Part shown: in pieces, positions 47,584 to 59,902 of the stretch | How the letters are laid out: the number at the start of each line of letters is the position of its first letter | Position numbering within the stretch: position 1 is the stretch's first letter | From: Galbula dea | Lineage: Eukaryota; Chordata; Aves; Piciformes; Galbulidae | Reading direction: 5' to 3' | NCBI GenBank assembly: GCA_013399015.1 | Contig: VWZX01009005.1 | Span: 890,716-954,715, forward strand | Length of the DNA stretch: 64,000 nt | Position numbers and translations under genes: made by a program | The notes under the pieces: generated by a model | What the model saw: only the letters and a program-made list of their open reading frames with translations | Told to the model about the DNA's origin: nothing | Database searches by the model: none

Positions 47584-47792
47584 CTGAAAGAAAGAGTAAT
47601 TTTTCTTCAAACTTAATTATTCAAATATTTCAGTGATAAACACAACCTATTTAGCAACTACTAAGACTGGAAACTACCAACAGCTGGTACACCTTCTTTA
47701 AAGCCAAATATCAGCATGATGTTTGGCTACATGCTCTCAAACTGTGAGCCAAAGTTATAATACTTGCATATTAAAACGTTTCAAATGCTTAC

Positions 47793-47949
47793 CTTACAAC
47801 TCCATTTTCAAGCCCCCCTGCAATCACATTGACAGACACTCCTTCAGGCTGGTTAGAGAAAGCAACAGAGCAAATGCTTTCCCTGCAGTGCACATGTCCC
47901 ACGAGATCACCATTAACTGTCCAAAGTCTCAAATCACTCCCTCCTCCAA
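47793..47949 (-). CDS. LYST: LYST coding exon (WD40 part)
   Basis: A 157-nt exon between tgttgcag and GTAAG|gtaagc. It reads GGGSDLRLWTVNGDLVGHVH, CRESICSVAFSNQPEG and VSVNVIAGGLENGVV. RLWTVNGDLVGHVH is a canonical blade. Upstream, the frame stays open in the intron beyond the acceptor, so the true start is set by family identity and phase. Confidence 0.97.
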
Positions 47950-49337
47950 CTGCAACAGAATATAGCATGAGAGTATTAAATAAACCTAGACCACAGCTAG
48001 GTCCATGCAACAGATTCCATTTCTTGAAAGATCAGAAGGTTTAAATGACTGAGTGATGGGTGCTGCAGTAAACCTTTGTCCTCCTTTTGTGACAGGGAAC
48101 ATGCAAACCACCAAGTCACTGCAGTGATTTAGAAGACCTTGCTTCATATTTATAGAACATTATACTTACAAAATGCTACATGAATTTACTTTTAATGACC
48201 ACCCTTCATGCACTAACAGGGAAGCACTAAGAGGGAATTCATACTGCCTTGTACCCTGGCTTGCATTTTAAACAAAACACTTAAAATTAGCAAGCAGTTA
48301 TCTTACCTGGTTACGTGGGATTATTTGATTATATGCAAGAACTAATAAGCTAGCTTCTGTGTCTTAAAAGGGCTTGAAACTCATGTCCCTTATCAACTAA
48401 AGAAGAACACAATCTTTTCCAGAAAAAAGTTTTGTGAGCTACAAAAATTGAGTTGAAATTCTCCACATCAGTTTAAAACCTAAATGTTAGGTTTCTGAAA
48501 CTGCCAGAATAATTTCCCCTTGACCTTTAATATTACAGACTATGCTGTTTTGCCTCTTTTTCTCCCCCAGACTTGGAACAGTATTAGTTTTGGTTCAGCC
48601 TATGGAGGGCTACAGTAAGAAAAAGGGAGCTAAAAGACACTTGAGTATGTAAGACCTATCTTACTCAAGGCAAAACAGAAAGAAAATTGGCCCAGAATGA
48701 GAACTTTGTCAATAACTGTCTTTTTAATAATATGGAAGTGAGGACTCTGACTTGGCCTTGCTTTATCAATACATAGTCTTGTAGAACACAGTCAGTCTTC
48801 AAGCCAGTGAGTATCCCAATTTATGAAACACTCAAAACCTCTCTGCTTAAATAGTACTGTTTCTGGATGACAGCATTAAGATCTATGTGGAAAACAAGAC
48901 ATTTTAAAGCAGATTTTTGTACTAAGATGGAGAAGGATCCATGCTTGCTTCTGGGGATATGGAAGCATTTAAAGCGAGAATGAGTAACAAACTCAGTTGC
49001 TTTGTAATACATTGTACTACCCTGAAGAACTGTACCTCTTGACAAAAAAATCAGTTAAAATGAAAGCAGCCAACTTCACAGAATTTAGGTCTCCCAGGAA
49101 TCTGTTGAAATTTCAAGTCTTTTTATAAAGATATCAAGCTGTTGAGCTTTTTTATCTCTATGCTTTACTTCAACACCTACCTAATAATTTCTGGAGAAAC
49201 TTACATGTTACTATGTAAAAACATTGACCAAATGCATCCTCAGCTGATCAATACACACTCAGTAACTATTTTAATAGCAAGTCTCATGATTTGTTTGGTC
49301 TGCAAGTCAAAACAGTTTTCTCAACTGCCAAACATAC

Positions 49338-49435
49338 CTGAATCACAAACTGTTGCGATATCACCAGTTGTTTCACTAGCTGAAACGGCAGTCACAGGAC
49401 TCTTGTGTCCAGCCAGACTCTGGACATAGCACAGC
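49338..49435 (-). CDS. LYST: LYST coding exon (WD40 part)
   Basis: A 98-nt exon between ttcag and TCAG|gtatgt. It reads LCYVQSLAGHKSPVTAVSAS and ETTGDIATVCDS. The GHKSPVTAVSAS...GDIATVCDS pattern is the GH...VxxVxxS core of a WD40 repeat. No stop-to-stop frame with an ATG contains it. Confidence 0.97.
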
Positions 49436-49734
49436 CTGAATAAAAGAAAGAGAACAATCCTGCAGTTGAGACTCAAACACAGAAAAGGTTCTTTGTGGAA
49501 AATATTTAAGAGTTATATTCATTTCAATCAGCATTTTGCACGATGAGGGTATTCTGCATATTCATTCTAGAATTTCAGCACCCTTCATAGCAGAAAAACC
49601 AGTAAGGGTTTGACTTCATACCAAGATACACATGGAACAAACTGAGTTAACTTTAAGAGAGTAAAGATACCCAGAAGTTGGAAAACAAGTATTTAAAAGA
49701 AAGCCATCAGAAAAAGTTCCATATATACTTGTAC

Positions 49735-49874
49735 CTGTTCAGATCCCATATGATGCAGGTTCCATCTTTGCTGACACTTATCATTATACTGTATGGCTTG
49801 CACACAAACAAGCTTGTTATTTCTGCTGTGTGACCATACAGATGGACTTGTGACTCCATTTCTATCTCTGAAGG
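49735..49874 (-). CDS. LYST: LYST coding exon (WD40 part)
   Basis: A 140-nt exon between ttttcag and AACAG|gtacaa. It starts on a codon boundary with PSEIEMESQVHLYGHTAEIT and ends SVSKDGTCIIWDLN plus AG of a split arginine. LYGHTAEITSL...SKDGTCIIWDL is a complete WD40 blade. Confidence 0.97.
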
Positions 49875-52669
49875 CTGAAAAAGAGCAAGATAAAACATGA
49901 ACTCATGAAAAAGGAAAATGAGTGTCTTTTTTTCTGAAAAGGATAAGCCTAGGGCAAGTTTAACTCAGATTCAGAAAAATGGTTCCTGCTGCTTTTAGCA
50001 TCATCAGTTCAGCAGTGCTGTTCATGCTGTGTAATGGGGTAAGCCATATGTGTCATTAGTGTTCAGCTTTTTCCTTCCAGTGCTTTAGTCTAAGCAAACA
50101 TTTTGATGTGGCCCAATGAACTGAGATGAAGAACTTCTCTATCTCAGTTACACACCTTGAAATTGGCTGATTTGTTTTCTGCAAGACTGCTATTTCCACA
50201 TGACAGTAAAATGACAGTCCTCAATATTTTATCATCTAGAAGTACAAGGAAACATAGAAGGAAAACCCAGCTCAGCAGTTATCACTGTGCACAGTAAATC
50301 AGTGGGAATCTCTCAAGTTGCTGCCAAGTCCTTCAGCAATACCAAGTTGGGAAAAAATGCAGGAAGTCAATTTTAAATACAGAAACTGCTAGATAAAAAC
50401 TAAAGGAGCAAATTCAAGAGCAAATAACACTTGAAATGATTCAGACTCTCTGAAAACTAGCTAAGTTGAAGGAGCTGCTTAATCAGAATACTAATGCTTT
50501 AGCTAAGACAACTTGCTGTACAGGTATTAGAATAGTCTTTGTAAAAGAAAGGATTTTTCTGCTTGTTTCCTCGGATACATCAGAGCATGTTGCCTGCATT
50601 ATTGTTATGAGGGTACAGGATGCATATAGCAGGTGTACAAAAAGCCTGGAAGTAAAAACAGACAAGAAAATATACATATGTTTAACTCCTAGTTTGTAGG
50701 AAATTCCCATGCCTTTCTGCACTATAAAGAACAATATAATCTATGTAATATCAAAAGTCAATACACTTTAGCAACAGGAAAACCTGCTGGTTTTGCTCTT
50801 GCTACTGAGGTTCTCATCCAAGTAAGACTCATTTATGTAGTTGCGATTCTCAGAACACTGTGGTATGTAACATATGTAGATCCTTCTTTAATCCTTGCTT
50901 AGTTCAGAGAAAAAAGTTATACAATTTTTTTCTTTTTTTCTGTAACAGCAACAATCAAGACTTCTGATTTTCTGAAGAACTGATTATGATAACCCTTTCA
51001 CTGGGCTCCTCCCATCTCCTTTAAGTGTTTGCTGCAGTTCTGCATTTCAGCACTAGAATTGAAAGCCGGATTCACCCTTAGCAGCTTCTGTTTTATGCCT
51101 ATACATTTGCAGTATCTGTTTTATGCCTATACATTCGATTTACATAAATGTGAAACAGGGCAAAATATTCATGTTTCAAGTACTGCATTAAAACAGACTG
51201 TTCACTTTATCACCAGACAGATGACAAGATACATGCAGAACAGATGCTAAGAAGCACATTTGCATCCCCTGCGGCCCTGACACGGGTAAGTGACTCAACA
51301 GCAGCGACAAAAATTGGCACAAGGTCAGTCTGCCTGGGGCATGTAAAACTGTCAGTGCTGAGAAATTCAGCAACGTTGGTCTCAAAGACAATATCTGTGC
51401 AGCTGAACAACAACAAAAAACAACCAACCAACAAAAAAAACCCCACTTGTTTCTAGGAAATGCAGGAAACTTAAGATACAGCCCTTTTAGCATTGCAGAA
51501 AGCAAATGTTATTGAATTTGTATTTTAGTACTTCAAAAAAATTAACTGGACTCCTAAGTCTCAGTACATGCTATTTACAAGTTCACTGTTCTGGTGAGCA
51601 GTTAAGCTGCCTGCCTGAAGCTTGCAGGCTTCAAGCTCCATTTTTTAAACTCCAAGTGCTGCTGAGCTCAGGAAGTCTGAGTGGCAGAAACTGGAAGAAA
51701 GCCAAGGAAGAAATCACTTTGTACTCTTCCCAGTCTAAGCATCAGCTGTCTGCCACTGTAAACAGGAAACTGGGTAGGCATAGCAGATTATACCAAGGTT
51801 CTCTCTAGCCCATGCTAATGTAGCAGTTTAAGAGCATCAAGGAGTACAAAACTAGAAAGTAAATTTGAGAAATCAATTTAGTGTAGTTGTTTCATGGGTA
51901 ATGCTGTAGAAACACCTAAAATGAGCTGTCAAGAAAGTTGGAAACCTTGTTAAAACTATGAAGAGAATTTACAGCTGGAGGAAGTCAGACAGAAGCTCAA
52001 AAACTGTCTGAACCAGGTGATGAATTCAAGAGTTCCATTTATGCTTTTATACCATGCTTATTACCACATAGTATCAGAGCAATTTCTAGTTTTATCTCAG
52101 TATCTTCCACTAATGCATTACATAAACACATCTTATTTTTCTCCCTTGGGAAATATGAGAAATCAAGGAGACTTAGTCATTAATACATACACTGTCAGAT
52201 TTCATCCTGGCTTTCTGTAGTATAAAGTGCCTTCTGCATTTGAAATGTTGTTTACTTTGGGAAAATGCATTCCACAGTTTCAGTTAAGGCTTTGAAAAGC
52301 TCTATCTCCTTCACAGAAAAAGTTACTCTATGTAGGGGGCTTCATTGTGCCAGAGTTTCAATGTCAAGCACTAACCTGAACACAGTCAGAGCTCTAGGTG
52401 CAATCAGTTATGCACCAAGATGATGAGGGGTGACTAAAGGCTAGCAGTATGGGAACAGCAGCTCCAAAAAGCCATAAATAAACATGACAAATCTATTTGA
52501 AAACATCAAAGAGGATCCTTCAAAAATAAATACTAAACAGGCATGCAATCTTTTCAGCAACTGTCCCAAATATAACATACTCCCCTTTGCTCACTTTTAC
52601 TGTTAAAAACAAGACAGTATTAGTGAATAACTAAATCCTTACATATGAATCCTGTCCAATGAAACTTAC
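49875..52669 (-). other. LYST intron with open-frame patch
   Basis: This is the longest LYST intron in the window, 2.8 kb. It contains a 21-bp duplication (51087-51107 and 51115-51135) and a 190-base patch at 51214-51402 with long open frames behind a strong pyrimidine-rich acceptor. No transposon family was recognised. Confidence 0.6.
51214..51402 (-). other. Possible cryptic exon in LYST intron
   Basis: On the minus strand a long GT/T-rich tract ends in ttcag before 51402 (or cag before 51394), and a weak donor CTG|gtgata follows 51214. Between them two minus frames are open; one includes VPIFVAAVESLTRVRAAGDA. Flanking LYST exons are both phase 0 here. From 51402 that phase meets a stop within seven codons, and from 51394 it stays open but leaves a frame shift. 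It is therefore not a clean cassette exon. A transposon or retrocopy remnant, a poison exon or chance are all possible. Confidence 0.2.
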
Positions 52670-52768
52670 CGTATTGCTAGTAAATCTGTTCATATATGCT
52701 GTGATCACACCACATTTACTACCTGTGAACAGCTGACAGCTTTCTGGCACCCAAGCACAACTTGTTAC
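52670..52768 (-). CDS. LYST: LYST coding exon (WD40 part)
   Basis: A 99-nt exon, exactly 33 codons, between ttccaag and ACG|gtaagt. It reads VTSCAWVPESCQLFTGSKCG and VITAYMNRFTSNT. Both ends are on codon boundaries, so skipping it would keep frame. It is a WD40 blade with FTGSKCGVITAY as the diagnostic strand. Confidence 0.97.
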
Positions 52769-53581
52769 CTTGGAAAGAAAACAAAACCAGAAAAAAATTA
52801 AAACAGAAACTATTCTGCTATCTTCATTATGCCAGAGCATTTGGTCAAACTGATTCTTTATTAGTTATCCTAAGAAAAGCCATGTAAAATACCCAAGCTA
52901 AAGAAATCCAAGTGTTGAAATGTACCAGCTCTAGGTCTTATTTGTTATTACTTCAGAAAGAAAATGCAGAGGGAAATTCTGTATAGCCCAGAATTCACAG
53001 TTAAAGAGCAGTGCACTACTGCAGACTTAGATCTACAGCCACGTTATCAGCCAAAATCTTTTTGGTAGAATCTCACCAACCACTGGAATGTAACGGAGAC
53101 ATGCAGTGTTCCCTAACAATCTTTTAGACAATCTTTTTCAGAGGAATCCTAAACTACAGTGGAGTTCTGCTTTTATTGTGAGGCATCTATAATTTTTTTC
53201 TGGTATTCATTTTGCTTGCCCCAGAACTTAAGCTTTTGTAAGTCTACACCAATATTCCATAGGAGGGAAAAGCCACAAAAATTGAATACATTCAAGTGGA
53301 ATCTTTACCTTGTACAGGAAAACATCTTGGAATGGGACACACTGGAGGAAGGAGGAACATAGGAGAACCAGCCTAAAGCAACTTGTGTTTGGATGCTTAT
53401 CTGAGATGAATGAAAGCAAGAGTACCTACTGCTGAGTCAGGCTGCCACTTAAGCTAGCAATATGAAATTGAAAACCAAAAGACTGGTTTTTTCTTTCATT
53501 TTTGTTTGTTTTTTGTTCAGTGGGGGTTTTTGGGAGGGTGGTTTGTTTCTCTTGTTGCTGTTTGTTTGTTTTGTTTTTTAC

Positions 53582-53718
53582 CTGATGGAACTGTGAACTC
53601 TGTATAAAATTCACTGGAGGTTCACTCTGCTTGCTTTTCAGTCGTAAAATGTTATCAGCATATCCCCAGCTCAGGATAGCTGACCACTGAATATCAGTGC
53701 TGTGCATGCTTCTCACAC
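53582..53718 (-). CDS. LYST: LYST coding exon (WD40 start)
   Basis: A 137-nt exon between ttccttcag and CATCAG|gtaaaa. It reads VRSMHSTDIQWSAILSWGYA, DNILRLKSKQSEPPVN and FIQSSQFHQ. WSAILSWGYADNILRLK marks an early WD40 blade. The donor is followed by a long A-rich, purine-poor tract (T/G-rich on the plus strand, 53480-53580). Confidence 0.97.
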
Positions 53719-54597
53719 CTGAAGGAAATCATAATACTGTGTCACACATAAAACCAAAGAGTTGATCACTTTCATAGTTAACAATAAAACATGATTTTTA
53801 CTACAAGCTAGGATATTAAAAAGGCCTAAGTTTCAAATTAAGATATTTTCTGTTAGGCTATGGCTTAAATCTGTAACACATTATAAAGAAAATAGTTTTC
53901 AGAGACTATGTAAACATTCAATGTTTTCCAAAGAGTTTGCAGCCTGGACAAACTTTAAGAAACAATGCATCTATTGGGAGTGGAGAAAGGGGGAAGAAGC
54001 TTTCAGTGTTTCCTATCTAGAGAGATGACTGTTCCTCAGTTCAAGGAGAGTGTTACTTATTTTGTAACTTATTTTTGTTGACTAAATGTGAAGCCATTTA
54101 CTTTTAAAAAACCTTCACTAGTACATGTAACAAAAGAGTATGAGAACCTGTTAGGACATTATCAGTAAAAACCCCTCTGAGAAGTTTAGCTGAAAGCAGA
54201 AGATCCTTCACCTCTTTTTACTGATAACTTTCCTCATTCTCTGCCTTTAAACATATTTCTTTGTTGCCACATGTTCTTTTCACCCATTCTTCAGTTCACC
54301 TTGGACTAAATCTACTGGCAAATTCTGAAGTGAAATCCTCATGCTTCAGTAACTTCAGTGAAAAATATGAACTTAATTACAGGATGCTTCTATGTAATTT
54401 TGAACATTTCAGGTATTCCACCCTCCAGGAAAGATACCATACAAGTGGAAAATTTTACTGGATTTATAAAACAAACAATCTTTGGCAAAAGTTACTACAT
54501 TTGGCAACTCTGCTGAAAAATAATAGCATTAGATTTAATTTTTTTATGGCTCATTTTCACCTTTGTTGTGCATGTACAGATAAGCACAAATTCATAC

Positions 54598-54787
54598 CTT
54601 GCTCCTTGCTATATATCATCAAAAGGCAAAACTTGCGAGACAAACCACAGATAGCTTTAGTTGGCAAAGCCTGGAGAGAGCCAAACCTTTCTCCATGAGG
54701 TTGGCTAAAGCAGACAACAGGATCTGGAGCACTTGGGGAACCAACATATTCTCCCCACTTCAGCCCTTTTATCCATGGTAATGGACT
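54598..54787 (-). CDS. LYST: LYST coding exon (after BEACH)
   Basis: A 190-nt exon between gctttag and CAAG|gtatga. It starts in phase 0 with SPLPWIKGLKWGEYVGSPSA, continues PDPVVCFSQPHGERFGSLQA and ends SYSKEQ-like residues (IYSKEQ) plus one G. This is the linker between BEACH and the WD40 propeller, strongly conserved in LYST. Confidence 0.97.
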
Positions 54788-55439
54788 CTAAAGCAAGCAC
54801 AAGTAGAGTTCAGATTAGAAGGTGAAAAAAGTTAACACAAAAATATTTCATTACTAAGGGAGATTCATTCATATCACATTCCCATAATACTAGAAAGATA
54901 AGTATAAAGCACTACAGGATTATCAGCTAACTACTAATGCAAAGGGAGTTCTCCCATTTCTTTAAGGGCTGAGATAGCAAGCTTGCAGTTCAAGTAATTT
55001 ATTGAAAAATACTCATTTCTTTAAAGGCAAGGATTTAATTTCTCACTGGACTTTAGGCAAGTGTTTGAAGTGAAGAAAGTTGAACTGTCCTACAGACAGT
55101 AAAGAAGTTGCAGATGGAAGAAAGCACACTATGTGTCTACCTACTATAGGCTTCCACAGATTCCAGAATTCATCATTGAAAGTATAAAACTGGTTATGTG
55201 AAATGCTTTCCAATATCTATTTGCTATAACCAAGATAAATTTAGATCCATCTTAGTTATACACAAAATATAATGACAGATGTATGAAAATAATTTTCACT
55301 ACCAGTTTACTAATTTTGTATATCTTTTTACAGTGCAATATGGGTAGTAAGTTCAGTTTTAGGAAGGAAACTAAACATCATACAATAATCACAGCATATG
55401 AATGTTAATTAAACCATCTTGCAAATCAAAATTACATAC

Positions 55440-55670
55440 TGGATATAGTATTTCTTTAGTCTGTTCTCTAGTTTCTCTGAAAGCAAACTGTACTAGTAAT
55501 CCCATGGCAGCAGGAAGTTCTCCTTCCATGATAAGCCTGGATCCAGGTCTGCTAACATGTGCTGCATGGAACAGCTGGCGAGGTGTTTGCCCGTATGTTT
55601 TTATCATTGTTTCGAGTGCTCTTCTCTGAACAGGATCCTCAACAGCAGAAACATCCATCCCAAAATAGGT
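55440..55670 (-). CDS. LYST: LYST coding exon (BEACH end)
   Basis: A 231-nt exon, exactly 77 codons, between tctctag and CCA|gtatgt. It reads TYFGMDVSAVEDPVQRRALE, TMIKTYGQTPRQLFHAAHVS and ends QTKEILYP. The IKTYGQTPRQLF sequence is the C-terminal signature of BEACH domains (xxFGQTPxQLF). Confidence 0.98.
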
Positions 55671-57084
55671 CTAGAGAGGAGGAAAAAAAAAGGGGGGAGG
55701 AAAGGCAAGAATAAGCTTGTCCAGTTTGTCTTTGGGAAAAATATCTCAACACATGCACACAAATTTAGAGGTTAAGACTTGGACCAGAAGCCATTCCACA
55801 ATGGCTGTGCTGACTAAGGAGCCACTGAAAGAGCAGTAACTTTGTCCCCACTTCTTTGAGATAACTACCACCAAGATTTATCATGTGAGCTGCTTCTGCT
55901 TGTATTCCATGACTAATTTCTGTCAAAGATGTTTTCTTATTACGCTTCTAATCTGTAAAAACAGAAGAGAGTGGTTGCTGTTGATAAAAAAAGTTTTGTT
56001 TTCTGCACCTCTTTTTAATTAAGATGTTAAAGCTCTGTTTTGGGTTGGAGAAGGTGGAAGAACCTTCATATTTCATGAAAGTAAAAATTCTTTCCTTTCT
56101 TGTCTTTTTCATGTCTCTTTCGTACCGTATACTTTTCTCCAGTCACACTGACAAAGGCCTTGCCTTTTCACTTCAAAAAATAACAAACGCACTCACACAA
56201 ATTCAGTATTTGAAGTTTAAGGTAACAACTGTATCAGTACTTAAGCACAAGAAAAGGAAGAAAAGCATTTGGATGGCTGCTTGAAAAGAAAGAGCCATCA
56301 CTCCCAAACACTACTGCTCTACTAGCTCTTCCAGCTATAGAATGAACACTAAACACACAGAACATGTTTAAATGCATTTGAAACTGAGACTGCCTGTCTG
56401 AGCAAACCCTGTGATAGTAAGGATTTGAGCTAAAAGAATACAATCAAAAAAATCCACGTTACAATAGACTAGCTAAATTCTGGAAGTCTTTATGTTAAAT
56501 GAAGACTTGAAATTAAATTTATTGTAGGGGAAAAGCACTCATTAGAGGGACAAAAGACAAGATGTATAATGAAAGGAAAAACACCAGTAATGAGCTCAGG
56601 ACAAACTGAGCTATTTTAATTGTACAGAAAGTTGCAACAATCTGTCTAAATGAAAGGCTTCTTTTGAATGAGATAGAAGCAACTACACAAACACTACCTG
56701 CAATACCACTGAAAGGAACTATCAAGAGAAAGTCTAAGCCCCATACCTGATCATCCTCCATGACTATGTCAAGACAAGAAAGACAAATTTGCAAAGTTTC
56801 ACACAGAATCACAGAATGTCAGGGTTGGAAGGAACCTCAAAAGATCATCTAGTCCAACCCCCTTGCCAGAGCAGGATTCTTCCCTGACTAAATCCTAACC
56901 ACAAGACCACCACTACTTCTTCACAACAGTCCCTTGGATCGTATCAGTTCCGCACTGAAGTGGTTAAAGCCTTCACGAGCAAAGAATCTTGCTTCATGGT
57001 GGATATTTTCCAGATAAGTCAGACCAAACTTTCCCCCATTGAGTTACTAAGTACAATGAACAAATGCACTGCTTAAATACTTAC
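55671..57084 (-). other. LYST intron with CR1 tail
   Basis: A 1.4-kb intron holding a short CR1 3' end (56802-56905). Nothing else is supported. Confidence 0.75.
56802..56905 (-). mobile_element. CR1 3' end fragment
   Basis: About 100 bp of CR1 3' terminus on the minus strand, with tail ATTCTGTGATTCTGTGT-type repeats at 56802-56818 and the conserved GGTTGGACTAGATGATCTTTTG segment read across 56840-56861. The 5' limit is approximate. Confidence 0.9.
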
Positions 57085-57302
57085 TGCAGGATGGAAGACA
57101 TTAATAGCCTGAACAGAGGCCTTGCCTTTCTGCTTATAACCAAACACTAAGTCAATCCAGTGACAGATTGTCTGGGAAACATGGTCAGACTCCAAAGCCT
57201 GACGATGAATCAAGATGAATAAGCGAGGATCATTACGGGCCCAGGGTGGAAGATTGACATGGTTAACTCTGTCACCATTTTGACGTACTCCAAAATCAAA
57301 GC
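57085..57302 (-). CDS. LYST: LYST coding exon (BEACH)
   Basis: A 218-nt exon between gtttctag and GCA|gtaagt. It reads FDFGVRQNGDRVNHVNLPPW, ARNDPRLFILIHRQALESDH and ends QAINVFHPA. VNLPPWA.NDP..F...HR.ALES and the WIDLVFGYKQKG segment (about 57140-57175) are hallmark BEACH motifs. Confidence 0.98.
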
Positions 57303-57663
57303 CTAGAAACAGGGGAGTAAGTGTTCCAACATTTTAGTTGACAGTAACTTCAAAAAAGTCTTTATAGGTTTCTATCAAGGCTAACTATTAAGCACAATGA
57401 TTGTTGATCAACAAAGCAGCACCATTAACAAGTCATTCCCCCCAAGCACATTCAAGCTGTACATACTCAAATGCAAAAAATCAGAAAACAGGATACTCCT
57501 TTGCACATCTGACCATTACCTCCCACAGGCCCCTGCCAGATTTCTCCCATATATCTTCTACTAAACACATTCAGTCTAAGGATGCAAGTGTTCTGAGTTT
57601 CAACCAACAGGCTTAACCATACAGCTCTTTTGGGCATACAGTTTTGTTATCCTCTTAACATAC

Positions 57664-57804
57664 CTTCTCTGTTAACTAGAAAGTCAGGAAGGTAGAAAAA
57701 TTCTGGGATAAGCTCCTTTACATCAGTCATTGATTCATACGAAGAGAGTCGCCAGGTTGTATTGGTAGAGTGAAAAGTTCTGTCTGGAATGTCAAAACTT
57801 TGAT
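57664..57804 (-). CDS. LYST: LYST coding exon (BEACH)
   Basis: A 141-nt exon between tttgcag and GAAG|gtatgt. It reads QSFDIPDRTFHSTNTTWRLS, SYESMTDVKELIPEFF and YLPDFLVNRE. DVKELIPEFFYLPDFLVN is the central BEACH signature. Confidence 0.98.
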
Positions 57805-58198
57805 CTGCAAAGAAATCCAAACTGAATTTGTTACATCAATGATGGACACAGTAATAGTTGCATTTGTGCAACTTCAAGTAGTTAACTGCTCTCCAGTTAG
57901 CTGAGAACGTTTAGGATTCTTCTGTCTCAGTTACTATGTGTTACACATTGACTACAAGTCAAATATAGGTCAGCTTTTAATTTTACATACACTAAGGTAT
58001 AAATACAAGATGTACAGCTTTATGGTCTAGCTTGATAATTTCAGAATGAGGTCTACTGTGAAATCACCAAATGTAATTCTACTGAACTCAGCTATTTGGA
58101 ATTGATAAACTACACTAAAAAGAGTTACATAGAGCATTCCTGGGTCACTGGGACAAGGCCCAGATCTGAAAGGCAAGCACAAACAGAAGTAACCTTAC

Positions 58199-58355
58199 CT
58201 TGATAGGCTAAAAACATTTTAGTAAAAGGTGGCAGCCTAACTAGGAAATGAAGCACTGTTCCACTGTTGGAATAATGGGATCCATAGTGATATGGTTGTA
58301 CAGGGGGCATTGGATCATCCTCCCGTGCTCCTTTACGGTACTCTTCTTCCAAATA
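58199..58355 (-). CDS. LYST: LYST coding exon (BEACH)
   Basis: A 157-nt exon between tttcctag and TCAAG|gtaagg. It reads YLEEEYRKGAREDDPMPPVQ, PYHYGSHYSNSGTVLHFLVR and LPPFTKMFLAYQ. HYGSHYSNSGTVLHFLVRLPPFT is the most conserved BEACH stretch. Confidence 0.98.
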
Positions 58356-59203
58356 CTAGGAAAGCAGTAGAAAAAAAATCCTATTTAAACTGCATTCCAA
58401 TAACAAAGCTTGCCTAAGTTGTTTAGGAATAGAACTTAAAACTTTTACAGCAACATACATTTAAAAGTAATTTAGAATCAAAGACATTTAAGTGTCTGAA
58501 GACATGATCACTTCTACAGTCAAGTATTAAAGTCTTAAGCCCATTTAAATTACCTGTGTTCCATTATTTATTACTTTTGCTTCACCCACCCTTTTTTTTT
58601 GTCCTAAGATGGCAGTTATTGTACTGCCTTTTCAATACTAAATGAAAAAAAACAGTATTTGCAAATACACTAGACCACAATGATATAGACAAATTTGAGG
58701 ATCCAGATACAGATGCTTTTATTCCCCAGTATGTTATCTCCTACAGCCTTAAAACACTCTAAAGAGCAAAAAATCAGAGTACTGCAACCATAGCAGGACA
58801 TGGTAAACTAGAGGACTTGAGGAAAAACAGCTTTCCTGTTGGCAAACAAACAGCCACATGTTCCACTTAAGTAAATTCAGTTAAATAGCAATAAGCTGTC
58901 TTCCTAATCTTTAGGGATCTTTAAATATATGTATGTTCACATGCAAGAAGGTACCAATTTAACCTCCTCAGCAATATCACATGGAAAGATTTAATTTGTG
59001 ATTTCAGATACAGGAACAAAGACAGGTTCCAGGTACGTTACAAAACAATACCCAGGAAACGCAACATACTGGAAATGAGAATCCATAGACAAAATACTGG
59101 ATTTGTGGTTTCTTTTACCTTCATCAATATGTGTTAAGAAATTAAAGCCTCCATACCATTTATACACAGGAAAGAGGCAAGAAGCAAAAGTTATCCAAAT
59201 TAC

Positions 59204-59270
59204 CTTATAAGTATCCACATAGCGATCCTCTTTTTCTTTAGACTGCACAGCTATTGGTTTGACCAGATTT
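59204..59270 (-). CDS. LYST: LYST coding exon (BEACH)
   Basis: A 67-nt exon between gttacag and TAAG|gtaatt. It reads NLVKPIAVQSKEKEDRYVDT plus YK. It is the R.L.KP.....K..... segment of BEACH and joins in phase on both sides. Confidence 0.96.
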
Positions 59271-59902
59271 CTGTAACAAAAGTAGTACTGATAGCTTGTC
59301 ATTTTTATAAAGATATTGATTCACAGCATTTAATAATGCAGTATTAAGAATAATGCTTTTAATATAATGAAAAGCACCAGCAAAACCTAGTAGTACTTTA
59401 CAAGAGTTCAGAAAAAAGGCCACTTTTAGTTAGTGCTGAAGACAAACTCAGATCCACAGGCTACTCCATACCACAGTAACAGGCAAGCAAATGCCAAGTA
59501 CCTCTGTCAAACCAGAGGCATCAATATAAAGGCAAAGACTGCACAAAAATATTAAATTAGCTTAACAGAAATTTATTAGGGTGGGACAATTCACTTGGAT
59601 CTATTCACAGTGAAGACAACAGGATTTGTAAGTGGCCAAATAACTTACAGTACTACTTCCTTCTCTATTTAGTTTTTGCCAATTGGCCTGGATGTCTTTA
59701 ATCATGACTTGAAACATACAGCTTTTATTTAAATCTGTGGACTATAATATCCTATTAAGACAGTATATAAGTCCAATTCATAGCATTTGAATACACACTT
59801 TCATAATACCAGGCATTTTATTTGAATATCCAAGGTGAAGAAGCTACTTATCATAAAAAGCCCAAGTTACTATTGATGAGGCTTGTCCCTGAATAGTTTC
59901 AT

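Noticed and set aside
54261..54698. 145-codon plus-strand open frame
   Set aside because: Its right end is antisense to the LYST exon 54598-54787 and the rest is intron. It has no family match.
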